From NCBI GenBank assembly GCA_900540595.1, contig UQGL01000035.1:1-23270 (forward strand): a DNA stretch of 23,270 nt, read 5' to 3'. Made by a program: the position numbers and the translations under genes. The notes below the pieces were generated by a model. That model did not search any database and was not told the origin of the DNA. It worked only from the letters and a program-made list of their open reading frames with translations. The DNA is from an uncultured Oscillospiraceae bacterium (GTDB lineage Bacteria > Bacillota > Clostridia > Oscillospirales > Ruminococcaceae). The first letter of the stretch is position 1, and each line of letters starts with the position of its first letter. Below, in pieces: positions 14,398 to 21,785 of the stretch.

Positions 14398-14525
14398 AGC
14401 CCCTCAGGCCTCGCAGGCTCGGCCAGCTCCCCTGTAAGGGGAGCCTTTTTGCGCGAGCTTCGCCCGCGCGAAAGCCTCCTCACGAAGTGGGGAGGTGGTC
14501 GAGCGCAGCGATGACCGGAGGGGCT
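14398..14525. repeat. 128-bp composite palindromic repeat
   Basis: The ends are inverted AGCCCCTC (14398-14405) and GAGGGGCT (14518-14525). Inside are GCTCCCCT/AGGGGAGC (14426-14444), followed by five Ts that could terminate + strand transcripts, and a CCTCC/GGAGG hairpin (about 14474-14495). It is of the same type as 9739-9860. Together with the DnaA-like cluster it accounts for most of the 13999-14601 gap, where no gene is seen. Confidence 0.6.
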
Positions 14526-14550
14526 TTGCCCGCCTGCCCCGCGCCCAACC

Positions 14551-14592
14551 AAAAAAGCGTGCCGCTCTCTTTCCCACAAGAGAGCGGCACGC
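14551..14592 (-). terminator. Terminator of the secreted-protein gene
   Basis: A perfect 15-bp stem (14592-14578 with 14571-14557) and 6-nt loop is followed by six Ts on the minus strand (14556-14551). It lies 9 bp after the stop codon. Confidence 0.95.
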
Positions 14593-14601
14593 AGTCCAAA
14601 C

Positions 14602-15777
14602 TCAATTTTCTTTTCGGTGCACCACAAACATCACCATGCTGAACACCAGCATGAACGCGGCCGCTGCGGCGGCGATCAGCAGGATCAGCTGGAAGATCTT
14701 TACATCAAATTTGGTCTGCAGGGTGTCCCGTGCGGCGGAGATCGCATCCGACCCCGAGGAGACGGCGGACTGGGTGCCGTCGGCCAGCTCGTTGGCGGCA
14801 GCCAGCGCGGCTGCGGCGGCATCGCTGTCCCCCAGCGCGGCCAGCGCATCGGACAGGGCCTGCCCGCCCATGGCGACAAGGCGGTCGTTCGTCTCGCTCT
14901 TGACCTTTTCATGGTTGACGGCCCCGGCCAGATATTCGGCAAACAGGTCGGCCGCACCGCGCACAGCGGGGGCGTAGTCCTCCTTGATCTGCCAGCCATT
15001 GACCGACCACATGCCGTTCATGTAAAACAGCAGCTGCATGCCGGAATCATCAAGCAGGGCGCGGTAGACAGCGTCCGCAAAGCTGCTGTTGGAGGTGTCC
15101 TGCGTGCCAAAGCTCAGCGAGATAAACTCCTTGGCGCGGTCGTACTCGGTCAGATTCTCATAGTAGCTGCGCAGGGCATCGGCCAGATCGGTGTCCTGCG
15201 TGACCTTGGAGCCGACGATCACCGAATCCATATCGGCGCGCAGGTCCTGATCGCCGAATTTGCTCAGCGAGCCGTCATCGTCAATATTAAAGGTAGCGCG
15301 CATCGCGGCGGCGTACCCGGCAGCGTCCTGCGCCTGCCCGTAATACTGCTGCGCCAGCTGCTGGCAGTCGCCGCCCCAGCTGCCGGTGATGGGGATGCCG
15401 TTGTAGACAAGGTTCATCGAGGCCAGCATATGGCCGAAGTCGATCTTCTCGCCGGTGGGCAGGGTGACGGTGTTCAGGGATTGCAGCGAGGCCAGCTCGG
15501 CATCGCTGCTGTTGACATAGCTCTCAAACTCGGTATCGCGCACGCCGGCGGTCAGCTGCCAGATCGTGGTGTTGTAGTCACCCGTGCGGGTGTAGGAGAG
15601 GGTCAGCACAATGGGGTCGGGCGCATCGTCCCGGGACGAGGAAAACTCCCGCGCCAGCGCCTGCAGGCGGGAAAGACGGTCCAGCGTGGTATTGTAGTCA
15701 TCCTCAGCATGGGCGGGCAGTGCTGCCGCACAAAAAAGCCCCAGCAGCAAAAACAGCATAGCCAGCAGGCGGGGCAT
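14602..15777 (-). CDS. Unrecognised secreted protein with C-terminal membrane anchor
   Basis: I do not recognise this 391-aa protein. It has a clear Sec signal peptide (1-24, cleavage after AHA) and a C-terminal hydrophobic helix (about 361-386) followed by a basic HRKEN tail, so the body should be outside the cell and anchored. The extracellular part has a segment with conserved-looking residues, DFGHMLASMNLVYNG (113-127) then GSWGGDCQQLAQQYYG (132-147), where H116 and D137 could be catalytic or metal-binding. An Ala-rich helical stretch (about 305-335) precedes the anchor. The start is uncertain: ATG 15777 gives the best signal peptide but lacks a ribosome site, while GGAGG at about 15813-15809 points to in-frame GTG 15822 or TTG 15804. 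It is monocistronic with its own promoter and terminator. Confidence 0.75.
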   Translation of the reverse strand: MPRLLAMLFLLLGLFCAAALPAHAEDDYNTTLDRLSRLQALAREFSSSRDDAPDPIVLTLSYTRTGDYNTTIWQLTAGVRDTEFESYVNSSDAELASLQSLNTVTLPTGEKIDFGHMLASMNLVYNGIPITGSWGGDCQQLAQQYYGQAQDAAGYAAAMRATFNIDDDGSLSKFGDQDLRADMDSVIVGSKVTQDTDLADALRSYYENLTEYDRAKEFISLSFGTQDTSNSSFADAVYRALLDDSGMQLLFYMNGMWSVNGWQIKEDYAPAVRGAADLFAEYLAGAVNHEKVKSETNDRLVAMGGQALSDALAALGDSDAAAAALAAANELADGTQSAVSSGSDAISAARDTLQTKFDVKIFQLILLIAAAAAAFMLVFSMVMFVVHRKEN

Positions 15778-15892
15778 ACGGTTCGATGTGGAATTCGTAG
15801 TCAAGCACCTCCGGTAACACACGACAACACCGGGGCGTCAAGGTCTGCAGCCCGCGCCCCGGCAAATTCGTTTTAACCAAATTGTAATATTT

Positions 15893-15922
15893 AGTATACC
15901 ACACCCGGACAGGGTTTGTCAC
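15893..15922 (-). promoter_or_regulatory. Promoter and structured leader of the secreted-protein gene
   Basis: Minus-strand -35 GTGACA (15922-15917), 18-bp spacer and extended -10 TGG-TATACT (15898-15893) predict a start near 15886. The leader of about 110 nt contains an 8-bp CCGGGGCG/CGCCCCGG hairpin (15862-15855 with 15837-15830). Confidence 0.5.
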
Positions 15923-15997
15923 CTGTTTTTTGGAATAAATCCGTTTGCCCGACAGCAGCAGAAAGACCGACAGCGAGAGATAAGGCGCTGTGCGGGC

Positions 15998-16858
15998 TTA
16001 TGCTTTGGGTTGATACCGTATGTCCGACACAGTGTAGACGGTGATGAACGCCTGTGGGTCCTCGCGGTTCATAAAGTTCATCAGCCGCTGGTACTCGGCC
16101 TTATCCACAATGGTGATGATCTCGCGGTGCTTTTCCATGTTGTATGCGCCGTAGGATTCATACACCGTTGCACCGCTGTGCAGATCGTCCAGAATGAAGC
16201 GGCGCAGCTCCTCCTCCTTTTTGGTGATGATGCAGACCCGCCGCTTGATGTTGTGGTCAAAGATAAAGTGGTCCAGCACCAGACCGTTGAAGTAGGTGCC
16301 CAGCACACTCAGCACTACGGTCTTTTTATCATAGACCAGTGCGGCTGAGAGCGCCACACAGATGCCGGACAGCGACATTGCGCGGCCCAGCTCAATATGC
16401 AGGTATTTGTTCAGGATCTTCGCCACGATGTCCAGCCCGCCGGACGAGGCGTTGCGGTTGAACAGGATGCTCAGCCCCACGCTGACTACCAGAATGTAGC
16501 ACAGCACATCCAGCTCCTGACTGTCGGTCAGTGAGCCGATGCCGGGGAAAAGCCGCTCCAGCAGGGCGAGAAAGAGCGGCAGCAGGATGCTGGTGTAGAC
16601 GGTCTTGGCGCCGAATTCCCGCCCGCAGGTCAAAAAGCCGATGATGAGCAGCACGACATTCAGGATCATTGTGATGGCCGACAGCGGCAGCGGCACAAAG
16701 TTTGCCAGCACGATGCCAAGGCCCGAGATGCTGCTGACCGAGGCGTGGCTCGGCACCAGAAAGAAGTAGACCGCCGCCGCAATGATCGCAACCGCCCCGG
16801 TCAGGACGGCAAGCTCCTGCACGGCGGCAAGCGGGGAAGTGTGTTTTTTGTTTGTCAT
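15998..16858 (-). CDS. YitT-family membrane protein (DUF161 plus DUF2179)
   Basis: The protein has 286 aa with about five membrane helices in residues 15-200, including the family segments near FNRNASSGGLDIVAKILNKY (133-152) and LGTYFNGLVLDHF (186-198). A soluble C-terminal DUF2179 domain (about 205-286) follows. The family is widespread in Firmicutes and its transport or sensing role is not established. The ATG at 16858 is supported by GAGGAGA 8 bases upstream; the in-frame extension to 16930 runs back through the promoter. The gene stands alone, and no strong terminator follows, only an imperfect GCCCG/CGGGC hairpin without a T tract around 15940-15997. Confidence 0.9.
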   Translation of the reverse strand: MTNKKHTSPLAAVQELAVLTGAVAIIAAAVYFFLVPSHASVSSISGLGIVLANFVPLPLSAITMILNVVLLIIGFLTCGREFGAKTVYTSILLPLFLALLERLFPGIGSLTDSQELDVLCYILVVSVGLSILFNRNASSGGLDIVAKILNKYLHIELGRAMSLSGICVALSAALVYDKKTVVLSVLGTYFNGLVLDHFIFDHNIKRRVCIITKKEEELRRFILDDLHSGATVYESYGAYNMEKHREIITIVDKAEYQRLMNFMNREDPQAFITVYTVSDIRYQPKA

Positions 16859-16898
16859 CTTGATTTTCTCCTCATTCGGCCTGTTCCGGCCGGAGAAT

Positions 16899-16927
16899 AT
16901 TATACCGCCAACCGGTGGCTTTTTCAA
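16899..16927 (-). promoter_or_regulatory. Promoter of the YitT-family gene
   Basis: Minus-strand -35 TTGAAA (16927-16922) and -10 TATAAT (16904-16899) are separated by 17 bp. The leader is about 35 nt. Confidence 0.8.
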
Positions 16928-16961
16928 CACAAATCGGGGGAGCCTGCGGCCTACTTCTGCG

Positions 16962-17161
16962 TGTCAAAAAATCGCATTTCTGGCCCATTGAATGTGTAGG
17001 GGCGACCATTGGTCGCCCACAGGAAACGCCCGCCACACCGTAGGGGCGCATTCCATATGCGCCCGCAAGGGGGCAGCCGCCTGCGGGGCGTCGGGGACGC
17101 CGCCCCCTACAGCTACCCGCACAGTGTATGCAGGTCGCAGCAAGCTGCACAAGATTTTTTT
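16962..17161. repeat. Expanded copy of the TGTCAAAAAA element with three REP-like palindromes
   Basis: It starts with the same TGTCAAAAAA end as the 5109 element and ends in a degenerate ACAAGA plus T7 (17149-17161), where the shorter copy has ACAAGAGC plus T6. Inside are hairpins GGGCGACC/GGTCGCCC (17000-17018), GGGCGCAT/ATGCGCCC (17044-17064) and GGCGTC/GACGCC (17087-17101). Units two and three are enclosed by GTAGGGGCG (17040-17048) and CGCCCCCTAC (17101-17110). This explains most of the 16859-17309 gap. Confidence 0.65.
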
Positions 17162-17185
17162 CGAAAATTTCAAAAACGCTACTTT

Positions 17186-17222
17186 TCAAGAACTTGTCAA
17201 GAACTTGAAAAAATGATATGCT
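17186..17222 (+). promoter_or_regulatory. Promoter with tandem 11-bp operator repeat
   Basis: TCAAGAACTTG occurs twice back to back (17186-17196, 17197-17207). The -35 box TTGTCA (17194-17199) straddles the junction, and a 17-bp spacer leads to an extended -10, TGA-TATGCT (17214-17222). A regulator bound to the repeats would contact or block RNA polymerase. The predicted start is near 17229, giving a leader of about 80 nt. Confidence 0.55.
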
Positions 17223-17309
17223 ATATCCGGCTATGTTACACAGATTAACGGCGCGGCGATGCTGTATCAGCCGGCAATTTCTTTTGGGGTAAGGCGCAGA
17301 GGGTCGAAA

Positions 17310-20300
17310 ATGAGTTACAAAAACAGCTATGAAGACGGAATCTATTCTTCTGACATGACAAAGCTGGGAGACAGTGTGCTTCAGTCGATGCAGGAAACCA
17401 TTCAAAAAAACGGCGGTGTCGGGACCATTACCGGGTACTTTGACGCGGATCTGTCGATTTTGTCGATCGGTGATTTGCTGCTGCACAATCTGGGGTACAG
17501 CTACGAATCCCTTATGGCGCAGACAAAGGGCTCGCTGAAAAAGCTTTTTTACGGGGAGAATGTCACTTTCCTTGAGAATGACCGCTTTCGCCAGATTCAT
17601 GGTGCGGGAGAAGGGCAGATCCTCACAGCGGACGGTGCCCCCGTCTATGTGTGCCTCTACAAAGAAAATACAACGGATGCCGCCGGAAAGCCGGTCTGGG
17701 TCATGTCCGTGCAGATCAACTGGGCGTATGAGAATCTCGCTCTGGTCAATGAATCCATACGCTCGGCGCTCTGGTATTTTGACTGCAATGAAAACAGTGA
17801 GATCGTCAATGTGTATTGGAGCCATGCGTTTCGGCGCCTCCTTGGGTATCGTGATATTCTGGATTTCCCGAGCGAGCTGGCTGCATGGTCGGAGCTTCTG
17901 CATCCGGAGGATAAGGACCGTGTCCTGAAGCTGCTGCAGGACACGATTGCAGACAAAACCAATCAGACAAAGTATAAGGTGGAGTACCGACTGAAGACAA
18001 AGGTTGGCCGATACCTGTGGTTCCGGGCGTCTGCGGAGGTGATACGCCGTCTGGATGGCTCGGCCAAGCGAATCGCCGGAATCCTCAGCAACATTGACGC
18101 AGAAAAAAAAAGCCGGATGCAGGCGCAGCGGGCAGCCGCCTTTCACCGCGCGTTCACCAGCGCAAACCTCTGCGAATACTATGTGAACCTTGAAAAAAAC
18201 ACATTTGACACCTTCAAGGTGGAAGCCTCCCTGATGACGGCCTTTGAGCAGAGCCATACATGGGATGAGCTGGTCAGGTTCCTTGTGGACAACTATGTCG
18301 TTGAACAGGACAAAAAGGCTGTGACGGATTTCTATAACCGCGCCTACATTGCAGAAAAATTGAAGGGACTGGACACCGAGCTGTGCCAGGAATGCCGCAT
18401 CATGCTGAATGGCGAGGAGCGGTGGGTCCGCAATGTCGTCATGCGCGGTGAGATAGAAGATTCCGAATATGCGATGATCTTCCTGCGGGACATCACAGAG
18501 TCCAAGGCAGAGACGGCGCGGCGGATGCAGATGGCGTCGGACAACGCCTCCATGGAGCTTCTGATCCAGAGCATGGTGCGGCTGCTGGATCGCTTTGTTG
18601 TCTGCGATCTTGAGAATGACCGGTATCGGTTCTACAATCTGCAGGGGGAAATGATATACGCGCCGACCGGCACCTACCATGCTTTTGTGGAGCAGGTGAT
18701 TGCAAAGTATAAAACGTTCGAGCCGCTGGAAGCTTTGAAGACGGCGATGTCCCCGGAAAATATCCGTAAGAACCTGACCGCAGAAAGCGATGTCTATAAA
18801 TTTGAATACTGCTCTCTGGACGAAAACACCTACAAAATCGCCTCGTTCATTCCGCTGGAGTGGGAGGGCACAAGGCTGGTAAAGGTTCTGCTGGCCTCTA
18901 TGAATGTTTCACAGGAGAAAAGGGCCGAGATTGAATCCCACAGGGCGTTGAAGGAGGCCTACCGCGCGGCGGAGAATGCAAACCGGGCCAAGACGGAGTT
19001 CCTCTCCAATATGTCCCATGATATTCGGACGCCGATGAATGCAATCGTTGGCCTGACAGCGATTGCAGGTGCGAATATCGAGAATCCGGATAAGGTGATC
19101 GAGTGCCTTGGCAAAACCACCAAGGCGAGCCGCCATTTGCTGGGACTGATCAATGAAGTGCTGGACATGGCGCGCATCGAAAGCGGAAAGATGTCCCTTG
19201 CCGAGGAGGACTTTAATCTGCCGGAGCTGGTCGATAACCTGATTACCCTTACAAAGCCTGCCATCGATGAGCATCGACATAATTTTGAAGTCCATGTGGA
19301 CCGTATTGAACACGAGGCCGTCTGCGGCGATAGCCTGAGAATTCAGCAGGTCTTTGTAAACCTGATGAGCAACGCCATCAAGTACACCCCGGATGGCGGC
19401 AATATCACATTCTCTATTAAAGAAAAGCCGAACGGCTTCTCGGAGCTTGGCTGCTACGAGTTTTCGATTGCAGATAACGGCATCGGCATGACGCCCGAAT
19501 TCCAGAAGATCATGTTTGAGCCGTTCAGCCGGGCAGACGATCACCGGACGACCAAGGTGCAGGGAACGGGTCTGGGTATGGCAATCAGCCAAAATATCGT
19601 CAACCTGATGAATGGCAGCATCAAGGTCAACAGTGCGCCGGGCAAAGGCACAACAATCACGGTGACGATCTATCTGAAGCTGCAGGAGAGCGAAAAGGAG
19701 CAGGAAAAAGAACTGCTCGACCTGCCGGTGCTGGTTGTGGACGATGACAAAACCTGCTGCGAAAGCACGGTTGCAACCCTCAAGGACATTGGCATAGCAG
19801 GCGAATGGGTGCTTACGGGCAGGGAGGCTGTGGAGCGCTGCTATGCGCGCCATGAAGCCGGGTGCGACTACTTTGCGGTGATTCTGGATTGGAAGATGCC
19901 GAAAATGGACGGCATCGAGACGGCCAGAAAAATTCGCGAGCGGGTAGGCAAGGATGTGACCATCATCATCCTGACCTCCTTTGAATTCAGTGAGATCGAG
20001 GAGGAGGCCCGGGCGGCAGGCGTGGATGCGTTTATCGCAAAGCCGCTGTTCCGTTCCCGCCTGACGGCGACCCTGCGGCAGTTTACATCCGGCAAAAAGG
20101 AGAAAAACGCCCGAAGCCTTCTGGAAAGCTTTGCCAAAACCGATTACACGAGCAAGAGGGTCCTTCTGGTGGAGGACAACGAGCTGAACCGTGAGATCGC
20201 TGCCGAAATTTTGGGTATGACGGGCGTAGCCGTTGACATTGCCGAAAACGGAAAAATAGCGGTCGAAAAGGTTATGGCAGCCCCGGAAAAATGGTATGAC

Positions 20301-20525
20301 ATGATCTTCATGGACATCCAGATGCCGATCATGAACGGGTACGAGGCTACTGCGGCGATCCGCTCCCTTCCCGGCGGGCGCGGAAAGGTGCCGATCATTG
20401 CCATGACGGCGAACGCCTTTGCCGAGGATGTACAGCTGGCAAAGAACACCGGCATGAACGAACATATCGCAAAACCGCTGGAGCTTGACAAACTCAACGA
20501 TGTTCTGAAGCAATGGCTGCAATGA
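17310..20525 (+). CDS. Large soluble hybrid histidine kinase with PAS-like sensors and two receivers
   Basis: This 1071-aa protein has no transmembrane helix, so it is cytosolic. Residues about 35-140, 148-265 and 280-398 look like successive PAS-type sensor folds (the second contains WSHAFRRLLGY and HPEDKDRV), and a fourth sensor-like region spans about 415-535. A coiled linker leads to HisKA with His570 (MSHDIRTP). The ATPase domain has N688, DNGIG (722-726) and GTGLG (752-756). Receiver 1 has phospho-Asp860 and Lys911; receiver 2 has phospho-Asp1002 and Lys1055. No HPt or output domain is present, so an unlinked partner is needed. The ATG at 17310 follows GAGGG; the extension to 17259 has no ribosome site. 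Codon use seems less GC-biased than in neighbours, which may hint at separate ancestry. Confidence 0.9.
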   Translation: MSYKNSYEDGIYSSDMTKLGDSVLQSMQETIQKNGGVGTITGYFDADLSILSIGDLLLHNLGYSYESLMAQTKGSLKKLFYGENVTFLENDRFRQIHGAGEGQILTADGAPVYVCLYKENTTDAAGKPVWVMSVQINWAYENLALVNESIRSALWYFDCNENSEIVNVYWSHAFRRLLGYRDILDFPSELAAWSELLHPEDKDRVLKLLQDTIADKTNQTKYKVEYRLKTKVGRYLWFRASAEVIRRLDGSAKRIAGILSNIDAEKKSRMQAQRAAAFHRAFTSANLCEYYVNLEKNTFDTFKVEASLMTAFEQSHTWDELVRFLVDNYVVEQDKKAVTDFYNRAYIAEKLKGLDTELCQECRIMLNGEERWVRNVVMRGEIEDSEYAMIFLRDITESKAETARRMQMASDNASMELLIQSMVRLLDRFVVCDLENDRYRFYNLQGEMIYAPTGTYHAFVEQVIAKYKTFEPLEALKTAMSPENIRKNLTAESDVYKFEYCSLDENTYKIASFIPLEWEGTRLVKVLLASMNVSQEKRAEIESHRALKEAYRAAENANRAKTEFLSNMSHDIRTPMNAIVGLTAIAGANIENPDKVIECLGKTTKASRHLLGLINEVLDMARIESGKMSLAEEDFNLPELVDNLITLTKPAIDEHRHNFEVHVDRIEHEAVCGDSLRIQQVFVNLMSNAIKYTPDGGNITFSIKEKPNGFSELGCYEFSIADNGIGMTPEFQKIMFEPFSRADDHRTTKVQGTGLGMAISQNIVNLMNGSIKVNSAPGKGTTITVTIYLKLQESEKEQEKELLDLPVLVVDDDKTCCESTVATLKDIGIAGEWVLTGREAVERCYARHEAGCDYFAVILDWKMPKMDGIETARKIRERVGKDVTIIILTSFEFSEIEEEARAAGVDAFIAKPLFRSRLTATLRQFTSGKKEKNARSLLESFAKTDYTSKRVLLVEDNELNREIAAEILGMTGVAVDIAENGKIAVEKVMAAPEKWYDMIFMDIQMPIMNGYEATAAIRSLPGGRGKVPIIAMTANAFAEDVQLAKNTGMNEHIAKPLELDKLNDVLKQWLQ

Positions 20526-20546
20526 GTTTGGGGAAAACATAAAAGG

Positions 20547-20590
20547 GGCTGCTGCATGAGGAATTTTCCCTCGTACGGCAGCCTTTTTTT
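20547..20590 (+). terminator. Terminator of the soluble hybrid kinase gene
   Basis: GGCTGC (20547-20552) pairs with GCAGCC (20578-20583), with further imperfect pairing towards the loop. Seven Ts follow (20584-20590). Confidence 0.85.
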
Positions 20591-20718
20591 CATTTATAGC
20601 AATTTTCAATAATACAGCACAGTACCACGATTTTCGCCCCGAGAAATGACACAAACAAGACTTAATGTATCTTCCCTGTGGTTTTTATATTTTCGGCAGG
20701 AAAGGAGGATTGATTGCT

Positions 20719-20763
20719 ATGCCGAGAATCTGTAAAACAGATTCTGATTCAGGGACACCCTAA
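20719..20763 (+). CDS. Possible 14-codon open reading frame with a strong ribosome site
   Basis: AAAGGAGG (20701-20708) lies 10 bases before an ATG opening a 14-residue frame (MPRICKTDSDSGTP). The frame contains a perfect 8-bp inverted repeat AGAATCTG/CAGATTCT (20725-20732 and 20738-20745). Only a weak TATATT -10 box is seen upstream, and no + strand gene follows, so this is not an obvious leader peptide. It may be the remnant of a lost gene's start or of a mobile element. GACACCC (20754-20760) and GGGTGTC (20822-20828) form a wider inverted repeat running towards the end of treR. The remainder of 20591-20834 shows nothing else. Confidence 0.25.
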   Translation: MPRICKTDSDSGTP

Positions 20764-20834
20764 AACCCATTTTGCCGGAGCCCCGGCCCAGCGCAAAATC
20801 CCAGGTGGATACCCCTGCGCCGGGTGTCTGCCGC

Positions 20835-21557
20835 TCACTTTTTCCGCGTGGCAATGTCCTGAAAGCAGAAATAGTCCGGTTGGTGGCGGGACTGGGTGTA
20901 CTCAAACAGCAGACCGGCGGCGTTGAAAGTCTGGTTCACAACGACGGCCACGCAGCCATAGGTGCCCATGTCCAGCAGCTTTTCATCGCGGGCGGTGGCG
21001 TGTTCCACCGTCATGCGGCGCTTGCTGGTGATGATCTGCATTCCCAGTGTGTTCTCAATATATTCGTAGATAGAGTTTGCGGCAATTTCCGGTGTCAGGC
21101 CGGGGACAAACTCCTTTAAAAAGTAGTTGACATCGAGAATCAGCGCTTTGCCGTCGAGATACCGCACGCGTTCAATACTCCATAGCTCATCCCCAACCGA
21201 GAAACCGCTCTTGGCGGCAAAGCACTCATCAGCGATGACAGTCTTAAACTTCGTGACCTTCGTCACAGCGTGCAGACGGTTGCGGCGGGCGGTTTCTTGA
21301 AACGTCTCGATGCCGCCGATGGTAAATGTCGTTTTGCCCACCGGCTGGTAGATGACCCGCACGCCGCGCCCCTGCATGGTCTGCACATAGCCGTCGTTCA
21401 CCAGCTCGGCCAGCGCGCGGCGCACCGTGTTGCGGGAGCAGGCGTATTCCTCTATTAAGGTATTCTCGCTGGGCAGCAGCGATTGATAGGGGTAATCCTG
21501 CGCCTCGATACGTTTTTGGATGCTGTGATAAATGCCCTCATATTTTGCCTTTGGCAT
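20835..21557 (-). CDS. treR: Trehalose operon repressor, GntR/HutC family
   Basis: The 240-aa regulator has an N-terminal winged HTH (about 5-70; LPSENTLIEEYACSRNTVRRAL at 28-49 covers the recognition helix) and a C-terminal UTRA effector domain (about 90-235) that in this family binds trehalose-6-phosphate. It is divergent from treP, and palindromes like known TreR operators lie between them, which supports the name over other HutC-type regulators. The ATG at 21557 follows GAGGT. Its promoter has -35 TTGAAA (21622-21617) and -10 TATACT (21599-21594) with a 17-bp spacer. A half-operator ACTTGT (21573-21578) in its leader suggests autoregulation. Confidence 0.88.
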   Translation of the reverse strand: MPKAKYEGIYHSIQKRIEAQDYPYQSLLPSENTLIEEYACSRNTVRRALAELVNDGYVQTMQGRGVRVIYQPVGKTTFTIGGIETFQETARRNRLHAVTKVTKFKTVIADECFAAKSGFSVGDELWSIERVRYLDGKALILDVNYFLKEFVPGLTPEIAANSIYEYIENTLGMQIITSKRRMTVEHATARDEKLLDMGTYGCVAVVVNQTFNAAGLLFEYTQSRHQPDYFCFQDIATRKK

Positions 21558-21593
21558 GGTGTGTACCTCGCAACTTGTTCAAACTTTTACTTT

Positions 21594-21622
21594 AGTATAC
21601 CGTCTTTTCGGCTAAATTTCAA
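21594..21622 (-). promoter_or_regulatory. Promoter of treR
   Basis: Minus-strand -35 TTGAAA and -10 TATACT are spaced 17 bp. CAAGTT-GGT-AACTTG (21620-21634) overlaps the -35 box. It contains operator half-site sequence in outward arrangement and could contribute to control. Confidence 0.7.
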
Positions 21623-21684
21623 GTTGGTAACTTGTGAGCAGTGCCGAAAATAGGCGTACTGCGCTGCTTTTTTGCAAAAGCATA

Positions 21685-21713
21685 TTGACTTGTATGAACA
21701 AGTTTGGTATTCT
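21685..21713 (+). promoter_or_regulatory. Promoter of treP
   Basis: The -35 box TTGACT (21685-21690), 17-bp spacer and extended -10, TGG-TATTCT (-10 at 21708-21713), predict a start near 21720. Operator 1 occupies the spacer, so bound repressor would exclude polymerase. Confidence 0.75.
21688..21703. promoter_or_regulatory. TreR operator 1
   Basis: ACTTGT-ATGA-ACAAGT is a perfect inverted repeat lying between the -35 and -10 boxes of treP. Its core TTGTATGAACAA matches the Bacillus TreR operator TTGTATATACAA at 10 of 12 bases. Confidence 0.8.
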
Positions 21714-21726
21714 GTGGCTGTAAGCG

Positions 21727-21746
21727 GAACTTGTATGAACAAGTTC
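21727..21746. promoter_or_regulatory. TreR operator 2
   Basis: GAACTTGT and ACAAGTTC flank ATGA, a perfect 8+8 inverted repeat centred 41 bp from operator 1. That is close to four helical turns, so both sites face the same side. It lies just after the predicted transcription start. Confidence 0.8.
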
Positions 21747-21785
21747 AAAGATGCCCGCTCTACCGGGCAAAAGGAGGAAAACATC

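Noticed and set aside
16872..20654. Two long minus-strand frames (602 and 581 codons) opposite the soluble kinase
   Set aside because: They mirror the kinase gene, have no domain signatures, and run through its promoter and terminator.
21719..21732. Possible cre site at the treP start
   Set aside because: Only the left part TGTAAGCG fits the consensus; the right part mismatches at several fixed positions.
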